Assembly: GCA_902712845.1 (NCBI GenBank)
Contig: LR743504.1
Location: 284,001-348,000 of the forward strand
Source of the DNA: Methylobacterium bullatum
GTDB taxonomy: Bacteria > Pseudomonadota > Alphaproteobacteria > Rhizobiales > Beijerinckiaceae
DNA: 64,000 nucleotides
Direction of reading: 5' to 3'
The position numbers and the translations under genes were made by a program. The notes beneath the pieces are model-generated. The model worked only from the letters and a program-made list of their open reading frames with translations, was not told where the DNA came from and did not search any database. Shown here in pieces: positions 18,237-28,100 of the stretch; within the stretch, counting starts at the first letter, position 1, and every line of letters begins with the position of its first letter.

Positions 18237-21200
18237 TCAAACGCCTCTCTTGGTGTCGTCCAGAATTGTGAGAACCCCACGGGCTGGGATTTCGATCCAA
18301 TCCGGCCGGTTATTGGCCTCGTAATCGACCTCGTAGAGTGCCTTCGCCAGGAGCGAGAGCGCGAGCAGCCGCGTCTCGGTCTCCGGGTCGGTCACTGCCG
18401 CACGGCTGGTGGAGGCCACGGCACGGTAGGCATCGAGGAACGCTGCATCGATCATGCCGCGCCAAGCGATGGACGCGCTGCGGGCGCGGCCTTCCGAATC
18501 TGCGAACCGGCCCGCGATCTCGCGAGTGACGGTCTCGGCGCCGTAGGCGAAGGACCGCAGCATCCCGGCGACGTCGCGCAACGGCGTCGACTTGGCCCGG
18601 CGCTCGTCGGCCGGGCGGGCGGGCTCCCCCTCGAAGTCGATGATGATGAGGTCGCTCTCGGAGGCGAGGACCTGACCGAGGTGGAAGTCCCCGTGGATGC
18701 GGGTCTTGGTCGCTCCCACCGGCGCACGCGCCGTCATGTCCTCGATCAGAAGCTCGACCTCGCGGCGGCGACCGGCGAGTTCGGTGATCGCCGTGCTGGA
18801 GGTGCGTCCCGCCAGGGCGTCGAGGGCGCGGAACGCCCTCTCGCCGAGACGGCGCGCGTCCTCCCCGAGGTCGCGCAAATCGTCATGCGTGAACGGCTCG
18901 GGCGCAAAGGCCGGGTCGTCGGTGTCGATGGCGAAGGCGTTGTGGAGCTCGGCGGTGCGGCGTCCGAGGAGTTCGGCCCAGCGCAGGTGCGGCGCGAAGG
19001 CTTCGGTGGGATCCGGCGCTTCGCTTTCGGGCGCGAGCACGACGGTGTCGAAGTCGCGGCGCAGGCCTTCCAGCATCAGCGTCCAGGCATCGCCCTGGTT
19101 CGGCACGAAAGCCTGGAGCACGGCGAGCGCCGTCCGCGTCCCGTCGCCGTCCACGTGCTCGACGACGCCGAGAAGAGCCGGCGTGTTGGCGAAGCCCGCC
19201 TGCTCGGTGAGGAACCGGCCGACTTCGATCTCGGGATGGACGCCCGTCTGCATGCGGCGCAGGAGCTTGAGCATCATCTTCGAGCCGATGGCGATCGAGG
19301 TGTTGCTCTGCTCCGCGTTCAGGCTGCGGACTTCCGCCAAGTCCACGGCGACGTCGTGATCGAAGGCCGAGGTATGGGAGAAGACGAGCTTGCCGGTCTC
19401 CGTCGGCAGCTCGACGCCGTTGCGCATGCCGTCGATGAGGGCGACCGAGAAGGCGGGCGAGGCGGACGCTCCGAACAGGAGGCCCGTGCGCGGCCCGCGG
19501 CGAACGCGGGCGACCGCATGCGACAGCAGGGTCTCGTCCTCGCGGCCCTCATCGACTCCGAGGGGCACGAAGTAGTCCTGGCGCTCGCCATTGGCGAGAT
19601 GCACCGCCACGCGCGGCAGCAGGAAGCGGGTGGCGCCGCCTGCATCCTTCAGGGTGGCGCTGTCGATCACCGAGACCGACTTGATGCGGGTGCCCTTGGC
19701 GCCGAACCAGCGACGGGTGCCGATGAAGCGCGGCGCCACGGTCCGCTCGAAGGCGGTGCGTTCGCGCCCGGCCATGAGGGTCTCGACCCCGCCGGTGAGG
19801 ACGAGCGTGAACAGTTCGGGCGTCTCCGGCTGAGGGCCGATCTGCCCGGCATTCGCCGCGTTCAGCGAGAACCAGTAGAACCCGTAGGACGGCAGGGTCA
19901 GCAGGTAGGGCAACTCGCCGATGGCCGGGAATTCCGAGCCGCCAGTGAGCTCGATCGGCACGGCGCTGCGGAACTCGGACAGGTCCAGCTGCACGGCCTG
20001 CGGCGCGCGCGACAGGTTGGCCACGCAGAGGACGCGCTCGCCCTCGAACTCGCGGATCCAGGCCAGCACCTTGCGGTTCGTCGGATAGAGGAACTGCATG
20101 CCGCCGCGCCCGAGGGCGACCGAGTTGTTGCGGATCGCGATCATGCGGCGCGTCCAGTTCAGCAGGCTCGTCTGCGACTGGGTCTGCGCCTCGACGTTGA
20201 TGGCGTCGAAACCGTAGATCGGGTCCTGCACCGAGGGCAGGAACAGCTTGGCCGGATTGGCGCGGGAGAAGCCGCCGTTGCGGTCCGGGGACCATTGCAT
20301 CGGGGTGCGCACGCCGTCGCGGTCGCCGAGATAGATGTTGTCGCCCATGCCGATCTCGTCGCCGTAATAGAGCACCGGCGTGCCGGGCATCGACAGGACG
20401 AGGGACTTCATCAGCTCGATCTTGCGGCGGTCGTTCTCCAGGAGCGGAGCCAGACGGCGGCGGATGCCGAGATTGATGCGGGCGCGGCGCTCGGCGGCAT
20501 AGAACGACCAGAGGTAATCACGCTCTTCCGCCGTCACCATTTCGAGGGTGAGCTCGTCATGGTTGCGCAGGAAGATGGCCCATTGGCAGCCCTCGGGGAT
20601 TTCCGGGGTCTGGCGCATGATGTCGGTGATCGGATGCCGGTCCTCGCGGGCGATCGCCATGTACATGCGCGGCATCAGCGGGAAGTGGAACGCCATGTGG
20701 CATTCGTCGCCGTCGCCGAAATACTGCGCCGTCTCCTCCGGCCACTGGTTGGCTTCCGCCAGCAGCATCCGGTCGGGGTAGCTCGCGTCGAGCGCGGCGC
20801 GGATCGCCTTGATGACCGTGTGGGTCTCCGGCAGGTTCTCGCAATTCGTGCCGTCGCGCTCGATCAGATAGGGGATCGCGTCGAGGCGCAGACCGTCGAC
20901 ACCCATGTCGAGCCAGTAGCGCATGACCTCGATCACGCCTTCCAGCACGGCGGGGTTGTCGAAGTTGAGATCCGGCTGGTGACTGTAGAACCGATGCCAG
21001 AAATACTGCTTGGCGACCGGGTCCCAGGTCCAGTTCGAGGTCTCGGTATCGAGGAAGATGATGCGCGTGTCGGAATACGGCGTGTCGGTGTCCGACCAGA
21101 CGTAGAAGTCGCGCTCAGGGCTGCCGGCCGGCGCCTCGCGGGCGCGCTGGAACCAGGGATGCTGATCCGACGTGTGGTTGATGACGAGCTCGGTGATGAC

Positions 21201-21494
21201 GCGCAGGCCACGGTCATGCGCGGCCTCCACGAACTTCCGGAACTCCTCCATCGTCCCGTAGGACGGGTTCACGTCGCGGTAGTCGCCGATATCGTAGCCA
21301 TCGTCGCGCAGGGGCGAGGGATAGAACGGCATCAGCCAGATGGCGGTGACCCCGAGGTCCCGCACATAGTCGAGTTTCTGCGTCAGGCCCTCGAAATCGC
21401 CGATCCCATCGTTGTTCGAGTCGAAGAACGACTTGACGTGGATCTGATAGATGATGGCGTCACGGTACCATTGCGGATCGCTACGATCGATCAT
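18237..21494 (-). CDS. treS: trehalose synthase-maltokinase fusion (TreS-Mak)
   Basis: A 1085-residue fusion. Residues about 1-555 are TreS (GH13), which interconverts trehalose and maltose: nucleophile Asp in GLRLDAIPYLIE (about 201), Glu in LLAEANQWPEE (about 245), Asp in LRNHDELTLE (about 310). Residues about 570-1085 are maltokinase (Mak/Pep2), which phosphorylates maltose: the kinase-like loop IHGDFHLGQVL lies near residue 932, followed by IIIDFEGEPARPADERRAKS and LRDVAGMLRSFAY. The product, maltose-1-phosphate, is the substrate of GlgE, encoded by the next gene upstream. The stop codon abuts the glgB start (TGAATG). The TreS-Mak fusion is known in other bacteria. Confidence 0.95.
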   Translation of the reverse strand: MIDRSDPQWYRDAIIYQIHVKSFFDSNNDGIGDFEGLTQKLDYVRDLGVTAIWLMPFYPSPLRDDGYDIGDYRDVNPSYGTMEEFRKFVEAAHDRGLRVITELVINHTSDQHPWFQRAREAPAGSPERDFYVWSDTDTPYSDTRIIFLDTETSNWTWDPVAKQYFWHRFYSHQPDLNFDNPAVLEGVIEVMRYWLDMGVDGLRLDAIPYLIERDGTNCENLPETHTVIKAIRAALDASYPDRMLLAEANQWPEETAQYFGDGDECHMAFHFPLMPRMYMAIAREDRHPITDIMRQTPEIPEGCQWAIFLRNHDELTLEMVTAEERDYLWSFYAAERRARINLGIRRRLAPLLENDRRKIELMKSLVLSMPGTPVLYYGDEIGMGDNIYLGDRDGVRTPMQWSPDRNGGFSRANPAKLFLPSVQDPIYGFDAINVEAQTQSQTSLLNWTRRMIAIRNNSVALGRGGMQFLYPTNRKVLAWIREFEGERVLCVANLSRAPQAVQLDLSEFRSAVPIELTGGSEFPAIGELPYLLTLPSYGFYWFSLNAANAGQIGPQPETPELFTLVLTGGVETLMAGRERTAFERTVAPRFIGTRRWFGAKGTRIKSVSVIDSATLKDAGGATRFLLPRVAVHLANGERQDYFVPLGVDEGREDETLLSHAVARVRRGPRTGLLFGASASPAFSVALIDGMRNGVELPTETGKLVFSHTSAFDHDVAVDLAEVRSLNAEQSNTSIAIGSKMMLKLLRRMQTGVHPEIEVGRFLTEQAGFANTPALLGVVEHVDGDGTRTALAVLQAFVPNQGDAWTLMLEGLRRDFDTVVLAPESEAPDPTEAFAPHLRWAELLGRRTAELHNAFAIDTDDPAFAPEPFTHDDLRDLGEDARRLGERAFRALDALAGRTSSTAITELAGRRREVELLIEDMTARAPVGATKTRIHGDFHLGQVLASESDLIIIDFEGEPARPADERRAKSTPLRDVAGMLRSFAYGAETVTREIAGRFADSEGRARSASIAWRGMIDAAFLDAYRAVASTSRAAVTDPETETRLLALSLLAKALYEVDYEANNRPDWIEIPARGVLTILDDTKRGV

Positions 21495-21663
21495 CGCGTC
21501 GTTGCCTCATGCGTCGGGTTCAAGGGCGTGTTCGGCGTCACAGCGGCACCGGTCGCGGATGCGAACGGTGCCAGCCGCGTCGGCCGCAGCTTTGGCGCCA
21601 TCTTCTGGGCGACAACGCGACGGACGGCTGAAAACTCGAAGTTTTGTGCTGACACGCGGGCCG

Positions 21664-24600
21664 CTACTCCGCAACCCGGCGGGGCGCGCGCAGACGCCAG
21701 ATCACCGCGGAGCGCTCTGCCGGATCGAGGGCGATGCGGTGGGACTTGCCGCGCAGCTCAAATTTATAGCCGAGCAGCAGGTCCTCGACCTCAACGGCGC
21801 CGTCATCGGGCTCTCCGAGGAGCCAGAGCGGCACCTCGTAAGTGCATTCCTGGCGGTTCTTCGGATCGAGATTGACCATCACGAAGATGCAGTTGTCACC
21901 CTCGGGCGTCGTCTTGGCATAGGCGACGATCTGGTCGTTATAAGCCCCCGTGAAGGTTATGTTGCGGAAGTCCCAGAGCGCCGGGTTTTCCTGCCGGATG
22001 CGGTTGAGCTTGATGATGTGCGAACGGATGTTGCCCGGCGCATGGTAGTCCCAGGCTTTCAGCTCGTATTTCTCGGAGTTGAGATACTCTTCCTTGCCCG
22101 GATAAGGTGCTGCCTCGCACATCTCGAAGCCGTTATAGATGCCGTAGACCGAGGACAGGGTGGCGGCGAGCGTCGCCCGCACGATGAAGCCGGCGCGGCC
22201 GCTGGTCTGAAGGTAGACCGGATTGATGTCCGGCGTGTTGGCGAAGAAGTTCGGCCGGTAATATTCCCCCATCTCGCCGGCGAGCTCAGTCGAGTAGTCG
22301 ATGAGCTCCTGCTTCGTGTTGCGCCAGGTGAAGTAGGTGTAGCTCTGCTGGTAGCCGGCCTTGGCGAGCTTCTTCATCATCTTCGGCCGGGTGAAGGCCT
22401 CGGCGAGGAAGATCACGTCGGGATAGCGCGCATTCACCTGCCCGATCATCCATTCCCAGAACGGGATCGGCTTGGTGTGGGGGTTGTCGACCCGGAAGAT
22501 GCGGGCGCCGAGTTCGGCCCAGCCCATGACGATGTCGCGCAGCTCGATCCAGAGCGAGGGCAGCGCGCCGCCGTAGAAATGGACGTTTGAGATGTCCTCG
22601 TACTTCTTGGGCGGGTTCTCGGCGAATTTCAGCGTGCCGTCGGGGCGCCACTCGAACCATTCCGGGTGGTTCTTGATCCAGGGGTGGTCGGGCGAGCACT
22701 GGATCGCGAAATCGAGCGCGACCTCCATGCCGTAGGCGTGGCTCGCGGCGACCAGCCGTCGAAAATCGTCGAGGGTTCCGAGTTCGGGATGGACGGCTTC
22801 GTGGCCGCCCGCCTCCGACCCGACCGCGTAGACCGAGCCGACATCGCCTTCGAGCGCCGTGAGGGTGTTGTTCTTGCCCTTGCGGTTGGTCTTCCCAATG
22901 GGGTGGATCGGCGTGAAGTAAAGCACGTCGAAGCCGAGTTCGCGGATCTCGGGCAGGCGCCGGATCACGTCGTCGAACGTGCCGTGGCGGTTGACGTCCA
23001 TGGATTGCGAGCGCGGGAAGATCTCGTACCAGGCCGAGAACCGGGCCGCGAGACGGTCGGCGATCACCGGCACGTTCACCGGATAGCGCGAGCGGTTAAC
23101 CCGCTCGGCGTGCCTGCGGATCAAGGACGCGGTCTCGGGCGCGAGGATGAGGTCGAGCTGCGCGGCCGATCCGGTCTTCTCCGCCGCGAGAGCCGACACG
23201 ATGGCCTGGAGCCGGGCCTGGTCCGGCCCGGTGGCGAGGTCCGCCGCCCCCTGCACGAAGGTGACGCCCTCGATGGTCTCGAGGCGCACGTCGACGCCCG
23301 CATCGCGCTTCTTCAACGTGTCGCGGATCCAGGACGAGAAGGCATCGCGCCAGGCCTCGATGGTGAATTCGTAGCGGGCATTGTGTTCGAGGGGGAAGGA
23401 GCCGCTCCAGCGGTCGTTGTCCACGAACACCATGCGGTCCCGGCGCCACTCCTCCTCGCCGACCACGCGCGACAGGATCGCGGCGTCGATGATTTCGTGG
23501 CCGTCGCTGAAGATGTCGGCGGAGACCGCCACCTGCTCGCCGACCACGCGCTTGACCGGGGAACGGCCCCCGTCGATCTCGGGCGAGACCGCCTCGATGA
23601 CGACGCGGCCTTCGCCCGACGGAGTGGAGGGAGCCGGGGGCTTGGCCACCACACGCCGTTCGGCGGCGAGGATGCGGATTTCGCCGGGCGCGAGATCGAG
23701 GCTCGTGCCGGGGAGGAAGTCGACCGGCTCCGCCTCGGGGGTGACGTCCTGGAAGCGGTCGAGCATCCCGCCCGTCCGCGCCACCAGCGGCCCGGCCTCC
23801 ACCGCCACTGCAGTGGAGCCGGGATTGAACAGGACGAGGGTGGCGTGACGCGCGGAGGCGCCGTGGCCGGTATCGAACTTGAGGAGCGCCACGTAATCCG
23901 CATCCGGCGACGAGATTCGGGTCTGCGCGCCCTCGACATTGGCGGAGGCGAGGCTGGCCTTCAGGGCGTTGATCGCCGTGACATAACCGGAAATGTCGAT
24001 GCCGGTGTCGGTCTCGCGGGAATCCGGCGTGGTCTCGACCACGTGCAGGGCGCGGCGGTAGCCCCATTCGTAGCCGATGGGCAGGAGCACGCCGGCCGAG
24101 AAGAACGCGGCCAGGCCGTAGCGCGCCTTCAGGTGCCGTGCGACCGCTTCGGCATCACCGCCTAGCCCGGCGGCGAGGCGGGGCATGTCGTGGTTCTCGG
24201 GGAAGGCGATGGAGGGGGCGATCACGCGCAGGCGGTCGTACTGCTCGAGCGCCCACGGCGCCTTGAGGTCCCACCAGGCGAAGGAATTGAACAGGTAGTC
24301 GAAGCCGGCACCCGCGGTGGCCTGGGCCTCCTCGAAGGTGCAGCCCAGGGTCTCGGCGGCGAACAGGCAGTCGGGCTCCAGGGCCTTGGCCGCGCCGATC
24401 AGGCCGCGCCAGACATCCGGCGGCACCTTGTAGGCGGCGTCGCAGCGGAACCCGCCGACGCCGAGATCCTGCATCCGGTTGATGTAGCCGGCCCAGAGCC
24501 GGGTCAGTTCTTCCCTGGCATCGGCCGAATGGTAGTTCAGCTCGGCGAGGTCGCCCCAGACCGTGCGGATCGACGGATCGTCCGGGTCGACGGCGGCCGG

Positions 24601-25047
24601 GCTCTCGATGTTGCCGGCCTCGTCGCGCAGGAACAGGTCCGGCCGCTCCCGCGCGAGGGGTCCGTCCTTTGCGGTGTGGTTGATGACGAGGTCGGTCATC
24701 ACGCCGATGCCGTGCGCGGCGGCGGCGGCGCAGAAGCGGCGGATCTGCTCGTCGTCCGAGGTGCCATCATCGTCGCGGAACCGCTCGTCGAGACGGTCCG
24801 GGTCGGAGACCGCGTAGAGGCTGCGCGAGCCGCCGGTCTGGTGGAATGGGTTCAGGTAGATCCAGTCGAACCCCATCCCGGCGATGCGCGGAAGCTCCGC
24901 CGTCCAGGCCGAGACCTTTCCGACGAGGAGGGGGAACAGGTTGTAGATGCGCGGCCCCTCGGCGCGGGGGGCGAGGCCCGCAGGCAGCGCCACGGTTCCG
25001 GCTTCGGTCCGCGCGGCGGAGATCTTGGCTGGGCTCGGCGCGTTCAT
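21664..25047 (-). CDS. glgE: alpha-1,4-glucan:maltose-1-phosphate maltosyltransferase (GlgE) with extra N-terminal GH13 domain
   Basis: A 1127-residue protein, far longer than the roughly 660-700 residues of simple GlgE. Residues from about 450 on are GlgE, which extends alpha-glucan with maltosyl units from maltose-1-phosphate: FSAWYEIFPRSQS near 672, nucleophile Asp in IFRVDNPHTKPIPFWEW (about 852), Glu in FLAEAFTRPKMM (about 880). Residues about 30-430 are a second GH13 domain with its own putative triad: Asp in GGFRCDAAYKVP (about 202), Glu in LFAAETLGC (about 230), Asp in FPENHDMPRL (about 286). That domain may be active; its role is unknown. Lies between treY and treS-mak, 134 and 169 bases away. 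Confidence 0.93.
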   Translation of the reverse strand: MNAPSPAKISAARTEAGTVALPAGLAPRAEGPRIYNLFPLLVGKVSAWTAELPRIAGMGFDWIYLNPFHQTGGSRSLYAVSDPDRLDERFRDDDGTSDDEQIRRFCAAAAAHGIGVMTDLVINHTAKDGPLARERPDLFLRDEAGNIESPAAVDPDDPSIRTVWGDLAELNYHSADAREELTRLWAGYINRMQDLGVGGFRCDAAYKVPPDVWRGLIGAAKALEPDCLFAAETLGCTFEEAQATAGAGFDYLFNSFAWWDLKAPWALEQYDRLRVIAPSIAFPENHDMPRLAAGLGGDAEAVARHLKARYGLAAFFSAGVLLPIGYEWGYRRALHVVETTPDSRETDTGIDISGYVTAINALKASLASANVEGAQTRISSPDADYVALLKFDTGHGASARHATLVLFNPGSTAVAVEAGPLVARTGGMLDRFQDVTPEAEPVDFLPGTSLDLAPGEIRILAAERRVVAKPPAPSTPSGEGRVVIEAVSPEIDGGRSPVKRVVGEQVAVSADIFSDGHEIIDAAILSRVVGEEEWRRDRMVFVDNDRWSGSFPLEHNARYEFTIEAWRDAFSSWIRDTLKKRDAGVDVRLETIEGVTFVQGAADLATGPDQARLQAIVSALAAEKTGSAAQLDLILAPETASLIRRHAERVNRSRYPVNVPVIADRLAARFSAWYEIFPRSQSMDVNRHGTFDDVIRRLPEIRELGFDVLYFTPIHPIGKTNRKGKNNTLTALEGDVGSVYAVGSEAGGHEAVHPELGTLDDFRRLVAASHAYGMEVALDFAIQCSPDHPWIKNHPEWFEWRPDGTLKFAENPPKKYEDISNVHFYGGALPSLWIELRDIVMGWAELGARIFRVDNPHTKPIPFWEWMIGQVNARYPDVIFLAEAFTRPKMMKKLAKAGYQQSYTYFTWRNTKQELIDYSTELAGEMGEYYRPNFFANTPDINPVYLQTSGRAGFIVRATLAATLSSVYGIYNGFEMCEAAPYPGKEEYLNSEKYELKAWDYHAPGNIRSHIIKLNRIRQENPALWDFRNITFTGAYNDQIVAYAKTTPEGDNCIFVMVNLDPKNRQECTYEVPLWLLGEPDDGAVEVEDLLLGYKFELRGKSHRIALDPAERSAVIWRLRAPRRVAE

Positions 25048-25181
25048 GCGTACTCCGTTCTGATTTGGCGTTTCCCCCTCTCCCGTGGGAGGCCTCCCGC
25101 GCAGGGGCGGACGAGGCGGGGACGGGCGATCCCTTGCGAGGATCGCCCTTCATGATTTGGCAGCCGTCCCGCGTGCGGGAC

Positions 25182-28100
25182 TCAGGCGATCCGCTTCAGG
25201 ACCGCGTAGGGCAAACGCGCGAACAACCGGCCGAGATCGATCGAAGTTCCCTCAGGCTGGACGTCGCCGCCCGTCATCAGGTCGATCCAGCGGCTCTCCG
25301 CCGCAACCGGCAAAGTGGTGCCGGCAAAGGCCTCCCCCGACCACGTCGCGTCGCCGACGAGGCCGGAGACGAGGCGCGGAACGGCGACGAGGAGATCGCC
25401 CTCCCCGCTTGTGGCATCGGAGCGTGTGAATGCGATGACATGGGCGGCGAGCCTGCCCTCGGCCGTCACCGCGATATGGTCCGCATCGGCGTAGAAGCTG
25501 GGTCGCTCCGCCCGGTCGGCGAGGAGACGCGCGAGCGTTGCCTGCTTCACCCGTCCGTCCGGCCAATGGTCGAGCAAGGCGGCCAGATCGGCCGTGTCGC
25601 TGAGGGCCTCCTCCCGCGCCGCGTAATCCACCGGACGGCGGTTGTCGGGATCGACGAAGGAGAAGTCCCAGAACTCGGTGCCCTGGTAGACGTCGGGGAG
25701 CCCCGGCAGGGTCGCCTTCAGCACCGTCCGGCCGAGGCCGGCGATCATGCCGAGATGGGCGAGCCGCCGCGCGATCGGACGCATCAGCGTCATGAACTTC
25801 GAGCCCGGCGCGATCAGGCCGGCGAACAACCGCTTGACCGCGGCCTCGTACCGCTCGTCCACATTGACCCAGCTCGACCGGCGCTTGCCCTCGCGCAGGG
25901 CCTTTTCGGAATAGGCGTCGAGACGGTCGCGGAATTCCGCGATGGCGGCCTCGTCGTCCCGCTCCAGCAATTCGAGGGGCCAGGCGCCGAGGATGGCCTG
26001 CAGGAACATCCACTGGTCGTTGGCGTCGGGCGCCGGCCCCTCCTCCATGGCGGTGAGGTGGGTGCGGGCCGACTGGCCGAGGATGGTCCAGGCCTCGGCC
26101 CAGACCTCCGGGATCTCCGACAGGGCGAGGAGGCGCGAGCGGGCATCCTCGCCGCGCTTGGTGTCGTGGGTCGCCGTGGTGATCATGGCGTTCGGCCAGT
26201 CGCGCGCCCGCGCCGCCTGGAGCGCGTGGAAATGCTCCAGATCGATCCCGTATTCCCCCGGATCGCCGCCGACCTCGTTGAGGGCGAGGAGTTCCGAGAA
26301 CCGGTAGAACAGCGTGTCTTCCAGGCTTTTCGCCATGACCGGACCGGTCAGCTGCTGGAACCGGCGACGGAACCGCAGGATGACGGCGGGATCGGGACGC
26401 CCCGGCCCGCCGGCATCGATCCGCCCGAGGAGGGCCTTCGAGGCGAAATCGTGGACCGACCTGTCCGGCAGGGCGCTCCAGCGCTTGGCCTTGGCCACCG
26501 CGCCCTCGATGAGGCGGACGTCCTCGTCCTCGACATCGCTCTCGTCGAGATCGCTCGCCAGGTAGGAGCGGTAGGTGGGGAAGCGCGCGATGATCTCGAT
26601 GAGCGCCCGGCGGATGGCGTTCACCGAGAAGTCGCGCGTGCGCCTGTCGGCATCGGCGATGCGCTTCAGGTCGGCGGTGAGCACTTCCAGCTCGCTGGCG
26701 AAGCTGATCTCGAGTATCTCCGCCTTGGCCGCCCGGAGCTGCGCCTTGTAGGGCTCGTCCATGCCGGTGGCCCAGCGATAGAACCGGGTGATCCTGGTGT
26801 GCTTCTCCTGATCCACCAGGATGCCGTCGAGCTGGTTCAGCACGTCGTAGCCGGTGGTGCCGGCGACCGGCCAGGGCCGCAGCTTCTCACCGGGTTCGAG
26901 GATCTTCTCGACCACGACATAGAAGCCAGGCCCCACCGCGCTCTGCAGGGCGCGGGCATAACCCTGCGGGTCGGCCAGACCGTCGATATGGTCGATGCGC
27001 AGCCCGTCGATCCGCCCCTCGGCAATGAGGCGGAACACCGTCTCGTGTGAGCGGTGGAAGATGTCGGATTTCTCCACGCGCAGGCCCGCGAGGCCGTTCA
27101 CGTCGAAGAAGCGGCGGTAGTTGATGTCGCTCGCCGCCACCCGCCAATGCGCGAGGCGGTAGGATTGCTGCTCGAGGAGCCGGTGGAGCGGCCCGAAACT
27201 GTCGGGTCTTACCTCGAAACCGTTGAGCAGGGTCAGGGTCCGGTCGATGGCCTTGGCGATGGCCGGCGAGGCCTCCACCGCGTCGGCGAGCCGGCGCTTG
27301 AGGCCGTCGGCTTCCTCGGGGAAGCCCCGGCGCCGCTCCGCATTCGTCTCCTCGCTCATGAGACGCAGGCGCTCGGAGACGGCCAGAACTTCGGCCGCCG
27401 CGTCGTCGCCGATCTCGCCATGCGCCGCCAGGGCACGGTTGAGGATCGAGGGATATTGCAGCGGGCAGATCGGGAACTGATGCTCGTAATGCCAGACGCT
27501 GAAGGCCCCGGCCGCGGCGTCGTATTTCAGGTCGAGGGTGCCGTGTTCGAGGGCCTCACCGTAACGGTCGCCCAGGAACGGGATGACGAGGTTGTTGCGG
27601 GCACCCTGGCGCTGCCAGTCGATGTCGAAGGCATGCGCGAGGGGAGAGAGATCGCCCCATTCGAGAACGGAGAGCCACCACGGATTGTCCGCTCCGCCGA
27701 CGCCCATATGGTTGGGCACGATGTCGAGGAGCAGCTTCAGGCCGTGCCGCTGCATCACGTCGGAGAAGCGGACGAAGCCCTCCTCGCCGCCGAGTTCCGG
27801 GTTGATCGTCGAATGGTCGACGATGTCGTAGCCATGGGTCGAACCCGGGCGCGCCTTCTGGATCGGCGAGGCATAGACGTGGCTGATGCCGAGCCTCGCC
27901 AGATACGGCACGATCCGCTCGGCATCGGCGAAGGTGAAGTCCTTGTGGAACTGCAGCCGGTAGGTGGCGCGCGGCGGCGTCGAGGCGAGGCGCGCCGCCC
28001 CCGAACGGGGACCGCGTTCCTCGGCCGAGAGGGCGGCGGCGAGCTTCGCCAGGGGACCGCCCGGCGCCGCGATGGCCTCCAGGCTACGGTCGAGCTTGCG

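Noticed and set aside
17562..21875. A 1437-codon open frame on the plus strand, and similar long ones at 22666-24165, 24846-27050 and 27054-30155
   Set aside because: They lie antisense to glgB, treS-mak, glgE and malQ-treY, whose catalytic motifs are unambiguous. Their translations are Arg/Gly/Asp-rich, low in motif content, and typical of GC-rich shadow frames.
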